A stretch of DNA of 64,000 nt from Cyanoderma ruficeps (Eukaryota > Chordata > Aves > Passeriformes > Timaliidae), in the NCBI GenBank assembly GCA_008694505.1, contig VZDJ01007753.1:18077003-18141002 (forward strand). The letters are read 5' to 3'. The translations under genes and the position numbers were made by a program. The notes under the pieces were generated by a model, which was given only the letters and a program-made list of their open reading frames with translations, searched no databases and was not told where the DNA came from. Shown piece after piece: positions 53,001 to 63,964 of this stretch (its first letter is position 1; each line of letters opens with the position of its first letter).

Positions 53001-56000
53001 TTAGAATTTAATAACGTTTTGTCATGGAAAAAAATCATTTAAATTAAATATGTGATGTGATAGTGGGAATCAATAGCAATTGAAAGTAGAGGAAAAAATA
53101 ACCCAATTTAAAAAAAGTGAAGGATTGCTATGGAAACAGTAAATGAGTTAGTTATAAAGCAGGGAGACTGATAAAAGATGCTAAGGGCATCAGAAGCTGT
53201 CTGGTAAGTAATCTGACAAGGATAGGGGTAAGAAGATGGTGTTGCAGCAGACCAAGAATAAAGTAACAAGAATGTAAAATAATAAGTAACCATGCAGCAA
53301 CATTCAAAAAACATATCTGTATTTTTTAGAGAAAAAAGTCCTTTGCATTCGAATCAGATATGCTTCCAAACCAATTAATAATCCAACAAGATGTTATTTA
53401 ATACCTACTAGACTCTGATGGTTTATAGCCATTCTAAGAATGGGCTTGGAAGGCTTGGAAGAAGCGGCTGCTGCAAATTTCAGTATGGGAATGATGGTTC
53501 TCTGGGAATCATCACTGGGCAGGAAGGTGATACTATTAAAAGAGTTCTGGGAGATTTGGGACATATAGGCAATTCTGAGTACTTTTTTCAGTGATGTGAA
53601 GGAAATTCTGAAATCATTACTAATGTGCAAGTGATACGAAAGTATTGCAATGGTAAAAGTCTGGCAAGGCAAGGACAGAGAGCTGTTCATATTACTTGCT
53701 AAGATGGGCCCATTAAAAGTACCTTTTAGAGGAGCCGAAGTTATTTATTTAAAAACCTGAAAATGCAGGCCAGAGTGGACTGCATTCTGAAAAGCAGCAA
53801 CTCTGCAAAAGATTTAGGAGTCAGTGAATAAATAATTGAGCTTTATCTTCTAGTGTGATCTTGTGGCACAAAAGGTAATTCAGTGTATGAATATAAACAG
53901 GAATGGTAGATGTAGGAACAGGTGATTTTACTTGAGTGTGGCACTGATGAGACTGAGACTGAAATTCTGGTTCTCCTTTTGGTGTCTGGGTTTTGAACAG
54001 GGCTTTAAGAACAGATTAGGTTGCAGAATAGGCTGACTGTACTAACTTAGGGCTCTAAAAAATTCCTTAAAAGATACTTTAAGATTTAAATAATATTAAA
54101 GGTACTGAGAAGAACAGTGCTTTCATGTAAATACTTTCATAGGAAGAAAGTGATTGCCATTGAACATTTTTTATTGCAGAAAATGTATATTGAAGACAAA
54201 AACTAAAAGTAGGTATATGGAGAGGTGTTTTGGGAATATAACCTATCTATTTACTGTCTTAAAAGAAGAATTTGAATAGGCTCTGCTGAATAAGACTCAG
54301 GCCACTTATTGCTCATGTGATGTAACTTCAGAGATTGTGGTGCCAGCAGAATGGATGAAACTTTTTTTCAGGGAGTGACAGTGTAGTAAAACACAGTAAT
54401 TGCATCCAAGTGTGTGGACATCAGGAATGCCCTAGAAAGAAATTCCTGAATGCCAGTCATTGAAATCTGCCAGTATCTTGTTGCTGTTGTTATCAGTACC
54501 AGAGGATTACTGATTTTGTTGCTGTTGAAGAATTAACACATTACTGTACTGAATTGATTTGCGTCAATGTCTGTGAAGATACTGGTGACTAAATGCCTTA
54601 AGCTGTTTGAGAGCTGACACAGATGTTGGGAAAATATCCCTCCTTAGTGCCTGTTATGACAATAAATAGGTTGAGATAAATAAAGAGATTGAGATATGTT
54701 TGTTCTCTCTTTAATGACTCTGTTCCTTTCATGTGCTCTTCTTTCTTGGTGCATTGTCCAGCCTAGCCATTAGATTCTGACTGCCCTCCAGGTTGTGCCT
54801 GGGACAAACTCAGTTTCTTGCATTTCAGTTTATTCACATGTGAAATGTTCTTTTAAGTTTTTATTTCATTGTGAGTCTTTAACACAGTGTTTTGTAGAGA
54901 AGTACAAAGTCATGTTATTTTATCATCAATGGAAACTGCCATGGAAAAAGATTTTAGTTCAAATAGTTTGTGTTAGGCATTTTATTCTGAATGGATGTAC
55001 AGTCCATAGCCAACCTATACTTTTGACCTTTTCTTCTTGACATATCAGTAGTTTCCTGTACCACAGTTCAATGCGTTCAAACTATAAACTGTGTTCATAG
55101 TTTTTCTTAGAGAAACACAAGAAGCTGGATTTTGGTGATGGAAGAATTGTGGTGGAAAAGCCTCTTGCAGGAAGAAAGCCTCCAGAGTAAAATTCATAGG
55201 GTATCACTTTTTACTGGTATTATTTCTGGAATGCACCTCTGTTTAATACTCCTGTAAATTCTTTCCTGGTCATTTCTTAGCACAGGATTTTTCCTTAACT
55301 GATAGCTGTTTCTATCATATATGTTGCATTTGCACTTTCCTTATCCAGTGAGAAGACACTGATGTCTCATAGATGGAAAATAAGGTGAGTGATGATCAGT
55401 CAGACAGCAAACATGGTTGGGACTGTTACAAATAATCTCTTCTCATCACCCTTTCTCCTCTCTCCAAAATAGAATCCTTAGTGCCAACTTGCATTCCATG
55501 TGTGTTTTCTTGATTTTTAATGCCACATGAATCGGCCAATTCTTATTATGCTAGGGCCAACACTGTGTTGTCTCAGTCACAAAAAACCCCAAAAGTCTGA
55601 GTAGGGCAAGTTGTATGCACACATCATGGCTGAATTCTGTCATTTATTGTGTTAAGGAATGCTGCTAGCTTCTGCCAGTCAGCCAGCGTGGGGAACTTGT
55701 GGAGCTGGCTAGGTGAAAATGTTAAGCACTTCTGCCTTGCTAAAGGGCCTCCAGTGGGGAATTGTTGGATCTTGGGTATGAAATATCTCTGTAGTAATTT
55801 CGTGTAGTGTGTAGGTATTTAGCTACACAGATGAGGCTGTGTATGATTCTCTCATTGTCTCCTTCTGAAGATGATACAGCAAAACAGATAATTTTGAAGG
55901 AAGTTCTTGTCTCAGCAACCAGGCAAAGTGCCTTTTTGCAAGCAAATCCTCCTGTTTGTTTTTCTTAGGTTTTTTCCTCTGTTTTTGGCCAATTTCAAAA

Positions 56001-59000
56001 ACACTATCTGCAATATTTTGTGATTGCTAGTGTACTTCATATGAGGTCCACATGACAATCAAGTCTAAATGTGAAATGCTTAAAAAAATTACTATACAAT
56101 TCTTGCTTGTTCTTTGCTTCTCAAATTATTGTTACCCATCATTGTTTAATGTTTAAATTATGTTATAAAAATTTACTCTGCTTTAGCAGAGTTACTGTCA
56201 GAGAATGGGTTACTGCTTGTCCTACTGATCAAACAGAAAAATAATATGCAAGATTGTGGTGGAAGCTGACCATGGAGTTTGCACACTTCTTAGCTAAATA
56301 ATCAAATTACTAAGAATTGAATGGAGAAGTTCCCAAGTTTAACCCGTGACTTCATTGTGTGTCTGGTAGAACTTGGTATTTGCCCCAGAATAGCTGGGAG
56401 GCATCACTGAAGTTCAAAGGCTGAGGGAAATGGTGTTGGTAATTCAATATGTAATAATCCATCTTGTTTGTAGCATCTTCCCCTCAAGTCATTGGAGAGC
56501 CAGTGTCCCCCTGTGCCATCTTACAGCTCTGACATAAATAGTCTTTAAGCACAATGCAGTTAAGAGCCAAAATACCTTCCAGCTGTAGAAAGACCCCAGA
56601 CCTTACCTGTTAAACTTCATCTTCATGCATGTAAAAATTTAAAAAGATGCCTTGATCTTTCTAAGACAGAAGTCTTTCTGATTTGATGGTCTGTTGGTTC
56701 TGATAGAATTAAAGGTACAGTTATTCACATATTATTTGTGAACTGTACATTCAGCAGTATTGCTGAGAAGTAGCTTTACTGTTACTGGCAGTGCAGTATG
56801 GGAATAACACTCCTATTACTGTCCTCATCAGTTAGAAAGGAGATATTAGCCACAGAGAAGAAACAGGAAGATTTTTTTCCTATGAGAAATTGCCCAACAG
56901 CACAAATCAAACAATAGGCATTGATGTTACTGAAAAACTATTTATGGCTGAAAGATTTGAAATTGCCCTGCTAATATTTAGCCCAAATCATAGTTTCTCA
57001 ACAGAGAAAAGCATTTCTGTTTCAGCATATGAATTGAAAGGCAAGTTCTGGAAGAGAAGTGAGTGGAAAATCAGCAGGGAAGTGTAGATGAGAAGCAGAA
57101 GTCCTAATCTGCACTAACTGTGAATGTTGCCTGAAACAACTGAGACCAGGGTAGAGGGGGAGCTTGTCAGAGGCAGGAGATTGAGCCCACCAAATCAGAA
57201 GGGCCAACAGCTTGGTAAGGTTGGCTGCTGACTTGAAGGAGTGTGGTTACTTTAAAGTAGTTACTTAATGGCCTGGATTTAAGTTTAATTTGACACTGTT
57301 GTTTTAAACCTTCTCTAGTTGTTTTTTATGCCCACACACTTCTGTTAGTAGTTTCATGGTGGTAACTGATCATTTCTTGTTGTTTAGTCCTTTGCTGTGG
57401 TATTCATTGCAGCTTTTCCCTCTCACATAAGAAACCTTGTTTTTCATACCTCTTCAGAAGGAAAAACACCATGTATGACTCATGGGTCTCATATTTTTTT
57501 TATCCTGGTACACCTCATCCTTTTTTTATTAGAGTATCTTTTAATCTTTATTAGAAGGACAGACTGTGCCAGATCTCACGTACAGAAGGTAAAAAAAAAA
57601 AATGTCCACACTTCCAAGTATTTGTAGTCTTAGGAAGTTGTTTGAAATAAACCATTTATTTCTGTGGTGTCAGGAGGGCTTTCTGAGCTCCAGATAAGAA
57701 CGTGCTGTAGAAATCTGTATGCTCTTCTTAGCAGCAACACAACTGTCATTTTTTACTCTTACTGGTCTCCTGCACTGTTAAAGATCACACATCCCCTTCA
57801 GTCAAGTTCACCTTAATTTAGTTGAAAAAGATGCTGCAAACATCCCAAAAATCTGTCCCTGGCTGTTCCTATTTTAGAGACTTGTGCTGCAGTAACTAGG
57901 ACATCCCTTTACAGAGTTCAGTATGATACGAACTTAGCAAGACCAGGCAGTCAGATTTGAGAAATTCCTTGGTCCTGTTGACTTGGCTAGGTGTCCCAAG
58001 TAGTGAATTTAGGGATAAATCTTAGTAAGCAGCACCTCTCTTTCTGGGGCAGAATAACCATATCTTGATAAAACTTCTATATGAGAGAAATTAAAACTAT
58101 CCTAAATGTACTTAATTGCTTATTTAAAAGTGGAATTCGCTGAATTTGGGATGTTTGATCTTGAAGTTTTACTACTGCACTCATGCTATATTTATATTGG
58201 ATGTTTCTGAGTTTCATTTTTGCTTAGGAAGATACACTGAAAGTAAATTACTCTTGCACACTTTCTCTTGACTTTATCATAAAGCTTGTGAATCTTTTGG
58301 ACTGAGAAGTCCATCTTGGTTGATTTGCAGGTGGCATAAATGGCAATGGATTATCCTCTGAGGTTTATTGTGGTTTTTAAGAAATTCTGAATTTTAAGAA
58401 GGAAAATTGCTTCTAAATTGGGACAAAATCATGGCAAGGCCTAATTCCTGAGGGAAGTCTGTCTCATGTTATTTTCTCTTATGTTAAACATTCAAAGCTG
58501 TGTAATCATGTAGTTTTAACTGAGTGATGTAATTTTTTAGTTTACTGAGCACTTTGTATCACTATAACACCTTCACGTAAAACTATGACGGTTTTTAACT
58601 CTGTGAACATTAATTAAACTCTGTGACACCTCTGAGGTGGAGGCAAGTTCTCTTTGCATGCTTTGTATGGGGAAAAGGTTGCACAGAGAAACCAGTGGTG
58701 CAGTTTCTCAATACCCATCTTCTGTGACATAGTGACTCGAAGATGTTTCTCTTCTCTCTCCACCCAATGCTTTTCAGTCAGTTCAAGTGTTTGCATAGTC
58801 CTGTGCATGTGTATGATTTGTTCATAAGCAGTATGAATTTATTTTCCTAAACAATTTTGGTTTTTTCTGGTGGGAGCACAGCGCTACATCATTGAACCGG
58901 TATAATTAAAGGGAAAACAACGCATGAGGGAAGAGTCTCTTAAACCAGTTCACCATAGGTTAATTAATTGTGCCATAGATGACTGCTATTGGATCCCACT

Positions 59001-62000
59001 GAATTAAGCAACAAAGCCTTTATTGGTTTCTGCCAGTCTTCAGCAAAGCCAAAAGGAGAAGCAGCTCTCTGAATGCTTACATGCCAGTCCCTCTTCACCC
59101 CCGCGCAATTCTCCCCTTAATGAACAAAAACCAGTCTTATTCTGGCCATAGTTTGCTGCTTACTAACTTGCTTGTTTACTAATATCATAAAAAATAAACA
59201 TTCTTTAATTGGAAAAAAACCCTTCTTTCTAAACTGAGGATTCAATCACTAATCATGGGCTATTAAATCCTAGATTATTAAATCACTAATTGCAGATATT
59301 AAATTATGTCACTTCCTAGGCAAAGTAACACCCAGTTATATTAAGAAAATGAGATGTCAGAAAGATTGCTCTGGGAAAGAGTAATTAAAAAAACCACTAA
59401 AGATATATCAGTGTTATGATGAAGTTAAGATTTTCAGTCATGCACAAGACAGCAGATTCAGTGTTAGCTGTAATTCTGTACCTCTTCATCTATATATCAT
59501 TATAGAGCTCCTCAATATACCTTTTGTCTCTTCAAGCTTTTCTAACACCTTTTAAAAACAGACTGTTCAATTGCTTTAATCCTTTCACTGCCTCTTAAAG
59601 CCATGAGGATATTTTTCCCTGGCTCATATTTTGTCTGCAAATGGGTTTTCTTGCTATAATGATGGAAAATAATTGTTTCTCTATATCAGAGCTATTTCCT
59701 TCTGTGGTGTTCAGCACACAATTTATTTCATCAAGATGTAAAGTAAACAGGATTCTCTTATCCCACCTTTTGCATGTCAGAAACTGAGACTAAAACCAAA
59801 CATTTTTTGCAAGTGGCCACCTTGAATTCACTCAGCCTGAACACTAATAGCTCTAAATGAATTTCTGCAATTTCTGCAGACTTCAGTTTGTGTATTGTGG
59901 CATGAACACTATCCTGCAAGAGTAGAATTCAAACTCTTTTTAAAATTTTATTTTATTTTAATGCTGGCAGAGGCTTATACCTTCTAGTTAAGCCAGGCAT
60001 TGAACCTGCAATTAAAAAGTGAAGATCTTTTAATGTCCTTTTTGGTACCTTTACACCAGTCAAACTGTTTAACAAGTCTTAAAAGTCAAGTATGGCAAAT
60101 AGTTGAACATATTTTTCTTTTTCACTGTGCCTGTCTGAATAACTGCATTTTTTTCCTTGAATTTACAGCTTCTGTCAGTCCTGTACTCTTAAGAGGCAGT
60201 TTAGCTGATTTAGGGAGTGAATCAGTAGATTTAATGGACTATGCTGATCTTACTTTAAACAGCTAATTTTCAATATCCTTTGGGCTATTTGAGACAAGCA
60301 GGAAAAGTGCTGCTGATCTGATTACATTTCATTGTAGTCTCCAGTGATTGAGTGTTTAGTACATTTGAATTGGGGAAAAGAAGTCTTTTGGTTTTTAGCC
60401 TTCCTGTTCATGTGAATTTCAGTACAGGAAAAGCTAGAAGTAGTTTAACATGTGATGTGATGTCTTCATAAAGTTAGGTAGGCAGAGTCCAGGTGGCTAA
60501 AATGAAAAAAAAAAAAAAAAAGAAATTAAGAAGACCTAGCCAGACAGAATGAAAGGTGTTGAATTCAGCTTCATCTGAGAGAGCCGAACTAGCTGCTTGT
60601 CTGTACAGCTCAGGCAGTCTGAAGGAGCTGTGTAACTGCAGCTTATGCTGCACCTAATTAAGAGGACTGTCAATCTGGTCTTATTCTCATCACTAAGATG
60701 AATTTAAAATGTAGCTATGTGCATGTCTTTAGCCTACATCTAATGTAGCTATTTATTCTGGGATGATTCTGTTGTAAAATTTTTGTGTCAGTGACCAAGC
60801 AAAGAGGGTTGGGTTTTACTCAGTTGTATGTGAGGTACCGTCCTGGTTTAACCCCAGCAGCCAAGCCCCACACAGCCGCTCACTCACTCCCCCACGATGG
60901 GATGGGGGAGAGATTTGGAACGGTAAAAGTGAGGAAACTCATAGATTGAGATAAAGCATGAGGTGCTGGTATAAGCAAAACAAAACGAGGAATTCATTTA
61001 CCAATTCCCACGGGCAGCAGGTGTTCAGCCATTCCCAGCAGAGCAGGGCTCCATCACATCTAAAGGTTGCTCTGAAAGACAAACACCATTTCTCTGAATC
61101 TCCCCCTGTTCCTTCTTCTTCCCCCAGCTTTCCATGCTGAGCCTGGTGCCATATGGTGTGGGATATCCGTGTGGTCAGCTGGGGTCACCTGCCCCAGCTA
61201 TGTCCCCTCCTGTGCACCCTCAGCTCTCTGGCAGGTGGGGTGACGTGAGAAGCAGAGACAGCCTTGGCACTGTGTGAGCTGCTCAGCAGTAATGAAAACA
61301 TCCCTGTGTTACTAACACTGTTTTCAACACAAATCCAAAACATATCCCTATACTTGCTACTATAAAAGCATTTAACTCTACCCCATCCAGAACCAGCAGA
61401 GATATACAGGAAAACAGCTATTCAATAGGAAAGCATTGCAGAACAGATTATCACATCCCCTTTCTGTGGTGATACTCCTTCTTATGTTTATCCACATGTA
61501 TCAGGGGTGCTCTTTTATTCCAAAATTGGACAGTATCAGTTCAGAACGTTGGAATGTTGAATCATTCTGCCTTCTGATGACTGATAATTGTCCCATAAAT
61601 TAAATTTTTCCAGATGCTGTCCCATAGTGGTAAGGAAGGTGCTTTCTTCTTGAATTGCAGTAAGATACTACAAAGTGTTTATACATGACACAAAATGTTG
61701 ATGATCTCTAAAAATATGATAATAAAAAATATAGTGTTCCTGTGTATGCATTAGAACCTTTATTTCTTCATATTTTAATTGATCAATAGATCTTATTTGT
61801 CATCTCAGGCAATGCCATTCGCTGCATGTAACCCTTGGTTGTTTTCTTCTGTCAGTGTATCCCAGTGTGTTTTCTAGATGCCTTTATGATTTCTCTTGGA
61901 AACTGGCAAGATACTTTCTGGTACTGGTTTGTTTGGATACTATAGTTTTGAAATGCTTCCTGTTTTTGACAAAGCTCCTCTCTGTAAAGCTTTTGTGAAG

Positions 62001-63934
62001 TTTCAGAGACAAATTAATATGAACTTTTGGTAAAGATCTTCAGTATGCATGTCTCTTTTGATGGACTTCTTTATGTGGCCTATCCTTAGATACCACAAGT
62101 TTTGTTGTACTTATTTTAGAAGTTGATTAATGTTCAGGCTTTGAGAGACAAACAGCTTTGGAAGAGTTGAGATCCTCACAAGTGTGTGATACCTTTGTGT
62201 TGAATTAAATCAGCATGCATCCCTTCTGTTAAAGGCCAAGGTTATTTTAAGTGTAGTTTCCTTGATGCTTCCATTAGACTCAGATGTTAAATTCCAAATT
62301 TGCAATCAGAGGGGATAGTTACTGTTGAGTGGGATGATGAGTACCTTTCCTCCTCCTCTCTCCTTCCATGTCAGCTCAGATCCCTTCTGGTTGAAATGAA
62401 GTACCAGCTAAGCATAAGATATATAAAGTAGTAAAGACAATTCTTCAGAAAGACTTATGCCAACTCTACTGTACAAAAAATTCAGTTGCTCCTACCTTGT
62501 GAAAGTCTGCTGTGTTTGTGCATGTGCTCTCATATATCTTCTGTGGTGTTGCCTAATTTCTTTTGATATCTGACTAACCTCATTGCAATTTCCTAAATTG
62601 TAGAAGTGTCAGGAAACTTTTACCTAACATGAACTAATAGCAGCAGGCCTATTCTGTTATAGCTGTTGAATTTTTCTGCAGCTATTATTCAAGTCCCTGG
62701 GTGTTTGTCATTTATTTGAATGATTGATAGTAGACAAATTAGGCCACAGTCTCAGGGCAGGGTTGACTATTTTCTGGTGTATTTTTACAGCATTTGCTGA
62801 GATGAAGCCTTGATCACAGATCAAGTTTAAGTTCCACTGCAGTATGTATCATGCATTACTGGAATGCAGTTTTGCCCTGGTTAGTAGTGTCTAGGACAGT
62901 GCTGATTCTAGCAGTGGTGCAGACCCTCTCCTCAGTCTCCCCATCATGCCCAATGTGCTGTTCCACAGTTGGCATGTGAGACTTGAGGTCTGTGTCCTGG
63001 AAGGGATGGCTCTGCCTCTGCCAATAGGACTGTGAAGATGCAATATGTGTTTGTGTTCTTTGGCTGCAGCACATGGTAGGTGAGGTCAGAAGGGCACCTG
63101 TTCTTCATTTTTGTTGCCTCTAAGTCATTGGTAGTTGTGAGGGGGGTGGTAGGAATAGGCAAGAAGGTAATTAAATCTAGTTTTTCAATACTTGACAGTT
63201 CACTCAGTTAGCATATCTCATGTATGACTTAAGAAGAGGCCTGTCTGGTGGCTGGGAGCCATGGGAAACTAGTTAGCAGAAAGCATTGCATACCTCACTC
63301 AAGTTAAAACCACATGGATTGAAGGGGTTTGCACCGTTGCTGTCTCTCTTTGTGCTAGATAATGAATCTTTTCCAGCGTGCTTTGTATTTTTGCTGACAG
63401 GATACTTCAGCTCACTAATTACTAATCCTTCTGTTTGAGCTATACCACTGCTTGTCACTCCTACTACGTTAGTGCTTGGCAGATTTGCAGATCTGGAAAA
63501 CAAGGTGAGAGGAGAAAAAATGAATACAAGTTATCTTCAGTCTTGCTCAGATACTGCAGTGCTTCCTGCCCTTAAATGTTACTTACCAGCTGACAAGCAG
63601 ATGGAGTAATGCCTATCTTAGTCATTTATGTAGCTATATGGATAACTACTAGGTTTTTTTCCTTCTTGTTGAACTTCTCATGCAGGGTAGATGAAAGTTC
63701 ATCAACCCAATGGTGATACTGAGTTTCTTGTGAAAAAAGAAATCAATTTGGAATCATATGTACTTTAAATCATGGATCCATCAAGGTGACCCTGTTATTT
63801 TTGCTGTTTGTCTGCAGAAGCTGGAAAAATCTAACTTGGATAACTGGGAGAACATCAGAGGACCCAGTCCATGGGAAGATTCCAGGACGGTTCAGAAACA
63901 ACGGCGGGAGGCTCTCCGTCTCAAGACAGAGTGA
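19768..63934 (+). CDS. COX16: COX16, cytochrome c oxidase assembly factor (whole coding span, 4 exons)
   Basis: The coding sequence is the join of 19768-19827, 32266-32343, 49896-49958 and 63818-63934, giving 105 aa against 106 in human. COX16 is a small single-pass mitochondrial inner-membrane protein that helps mature the copper centre of COX2 and join the COX1 and COX2 modules during cytochrome c oxidase biogenesis. Seen here: a basic N-terminus (residues 1-12), a hydrophobic segment at about residues 15-32 ([16 protein letters not shown]), the family hallmark GGSFGLREF and QIRYD, a charged linker ending LESEYE, and the C-terminal NWENIRGPSPWED. The chosen ATG has A at -3 and G at +4 (strong Kozak context) and follows an in-frame TGA at 19576. 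All three introns are phase 0 with GT-AG ends. No frameshift or missing key motif is seen, so the gene appears functional. In human it lies downstream of SYNJ2BP and can form read-through transcripts. Confidence 0.95.
21640..22060 (+). mobile_element. Ancient CR1-family LINE, 3' part, sense
   Basis: A run of blocks follows the order I recall for the end of the CR1 (L3-like) reverse-transcriptase ORF and tail: GACCTCAGCTGGAGTA (RPHLEY region), a CTGTGGTGCCATTCTGGAG block, GAGATGATGAAGATGAACTG, AGAAAAGCAAT, AAAAGGTA, TTGAAGGAACTGACTTAATT, and then TTTTTAAGATGAGCTTAAACAACCATCTG near 21979, which matches the 'ttttaagagcaggttagacaaacatctg' end. Many stops and indels show it is long dead, and a middle part is deleted. 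The left edge is uncertain, and the right end may run into 22070. It lies in the same orientation as COX16. Confidence 0.7.
22804..22850. repeat. (ACTAT)n pentanucleotide microsatellite
   Basis: About nine near-perfect 5-base units are seen, with one N at 22809 close to the left edge. The N and the purity suggest assembly uncertainty or length polymorphism. It lies inside COX16 intron 1. Confidence 0.95.
26650..26717. repeat. G/T-rich low-complexity run
   Basis: A stretch made almost only of G and T with several T runs of 5-13 bases and GGG blocks (GTGGG, GGTGGG, GTGGG). It is a simple-sequence tract inside intron 1. G-tracts are too widely and unevenly spaced for a strong quadruplex call. 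Confidence 0.8.
32266..32343 (+). CDS. COX16: COX16 coding exon 2
   Basis: Twenty-six codons between the acceptor TTTTCAG (ending 32265) and donor GTAGTT (32344). They encode [20 protein letters not shown] and a short variable HQLHGK end. This holds the second half of the membrane helix and the most conserved core of the family, corresponding to human [20 protein letters not shown]. The donor GTAGTT is weaker than consensus, though the last exon bases AAG and the GTA are favourable. Confidence 0.95.
39034..39057. repeat. Short TA/TG-rich simple repeat
   Basis: A run of TGTATATATA-type dinucleotides, about 24 bases long and imperfect, inside intron 2. Confidence 0.7.
44312..44519 (-). mobile_element. 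CR1 LINE 3' end, antisense
   Basis: The + strand starts AGAATCACAGAGTCACGGAG and continues GGGAGGGACCTTAAAGATCA, CCATGGGCAG, CTAGACCAGCTCAAAGC, CATCCAACCTGGC, GGGATGGCGCATCCACAACT and GGCAACCTGTTCCAGTGCCT. This is the reverse complement of the 3' end of avian CR1 elements, whose tail is the ATTCTATGATTCT-type 8-mer repeat. The match is close and nearly continuous, so it is younger than the other CR1 traces in this window. It breaks off after the GGGAAGAAAG block at 44519. Element orientation is opposite to COX16. Confidence 0.93.
45585..45716 (-). mobile_element. CR1 LINE fragment, antisense
   Basis: CTCTTCTCCAGAATGAACAA, followed by TAGCCTGTCCCCATGTGGAG and AGGTGTTCCATGCC, matches the CR1 block just upstream, in element terms, of the one at 44.3 kb ('cttctccaggctgaacaa...cagcctgtcc...ggagaggtgctccagcc', minus strand). 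Left and right ends are degraded. Order and orientation are those expected if both pieces came from one element, but about 1.07 kb lies between them instead of the roughly 150 bases of the consensus. Confidence 0.75.
49896..49958 (+). CDS. COX16: COX16 coding exon 3
   Basis: Twenty-one codons between an acceptor ending TTTCAG at 49895 and donor GTAAAA at 49959. They encode VDPALKEKLKKNTVTLESEYE, shown here only to state that it aligns without gaps with the human [21 protein letters not shown] block. It is a charged, probably helical part facing the intermembrane space, and LESEYE is the best kept part. Confidence 0.95.
51101..51134. repeat. 19-base tandem duplication, two copies
   Basis: GTAAAAAGAACCACA occurs at 51101-51115 and again at 51120-51134, a 19-base period. 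It is a small local duplication with no visible function. Confidence 0.8.
53768..53995 (+). mobile_element. Ancient CR1-family LINE ORF2 fragment, sense
   Basis: Blocks in order match the CR1 reverse-transcriptase ORF near its end: AGCAACTCTGCAAAAGATTTAGGAGTC (the 'KDLGV' region), AGTGTGATCTTGTGGCACAA (the 'QCALAAKKAN' region), a partly matching AAACAGGAATG block, AGGTGATTTTACTTGAGTGT and GGCACTGATGAGACTGAGACT (the 'LPLYSALVRPHLEY' region), then TTCTGGTTCTCCTTTTGGTG. Frame is destroyed by stops and indels. The left and right limits are approximate, and weaker similarity may extend both ways (53.4-54.1 kb). It lies in the same orientation as COX16. Confidence 0.65.
55122..55190 (+). other. Cryptic alternative terminal exon candidate for COX16
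   Basis: If exon 3 (phase 0) were spliced to an acceptor at the AG ending 55121, the frame would run 22 codons (starting KLDFGDGRIVVEKP and ending GRKPPE) to TAA at 55188-55190, replacing the conserved NWENIRGP end. The pyrimidine tract actually belongs to an upstream TTTTTCTTAG at 55110, from which the phase-0 frame reads a different sequence. There is no transcript evidence and no known homologue, so chance is the more likely explanation. Confidence 0.15.
60505..60521 (+). repeat. Poly(A) run, 17 bases
   Basis: An uninterrupted A run preceded by AAATG. It could be the tail of a retroposed sequence in the + direction, but the preceding bases match nothing I recognise and no target-site duplication is evident. 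Confidence 0.8.
60838..61398 (-). mobile_element. Solo LTR of an avian endogenous retrovirus, antisense
   Basis: On the + strand the block starts with CCTGGTTTAACCCCAGCAGC and ends AGAACCAGCA, about 561 bases. The text between (CACACAGCCGCTCACTCACT, GGGATGGGGGAGAGA, GTGAGGAAACTCATAGATTG, AGGAATTCATTTACCA, GCAGGTGTTCAGCCATTCCC, CAGCAGTAATGAAAACATCC, CACTGTTTTCAACACAAATC) follows an LTR I recall as common in Neoaves, whose forward strand begins TGCTGGTTTTGGCTGGGAT. No internal viral coding sequence flanks it, so it is a solo LTR. GAGGTA before (60832-60837) and GAGATA after (61399-61404) may be a decayed target-site duplication. The position where I expect a TATA-like GCATATAAAG reads GCATGGAAAG on the minus strand, so its promoter looks damaged. 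Confidence 0.85.
63818..63934 (+). CDS. COX16: COX16 coding exon 4 (terminal) with stop
   Basis: Thirty-eight codons after an acceptor TTTGTCTGCAG ending 63817, then TGA at 63932-63934. They encode KLEKSNLDNWENIRGPSPWED followed by a basic tail ending LRLKTE, matching human [21 protein letters not shown] and its LKTKTT end. The IRGP-PWED core is invariant within the family. This closes the reading frame at 105 residues. Confidence 0.95.
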   Translation, partial: KLEKSNLDNWENIRGPSPWEDSRTVQKQRREALRLKTE

Positions 63935-63964
63935 CTGAGCAAGCCTCCTCTGGTGCCTCTGAAA

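Larger units (their letters stand above)
49959..63817 (+). other. COX16: COX16 intron 3
   Basis: A 13,859-base phase-0 intron with donor GTAAAA and an acceptor ending TCTGCAG. No nested gene is supported. It holds a tiny tandem duplication at 51.1 kb, a SOX-POU-like composite motif at 52.52 kb, an old sense CR1 piece at 53.8 kb, a cryptic exon candidate at 55.12 kb, a 17-base poly(A) run at 60.5 kb and an antisense solo LTR at 60.84-61.40 kb. The remainder is AT-rich and unassigned. Confidence 0.85.

Noticed and set aside
55111..55186. Internal exon from TTTTTCTTAG to the donor-like GTAAAA at 55187
   Set aside because: At 76 bases it would shift the COX16 frame between exons 3 and 4, so it cannot be a normal internal coding exon.
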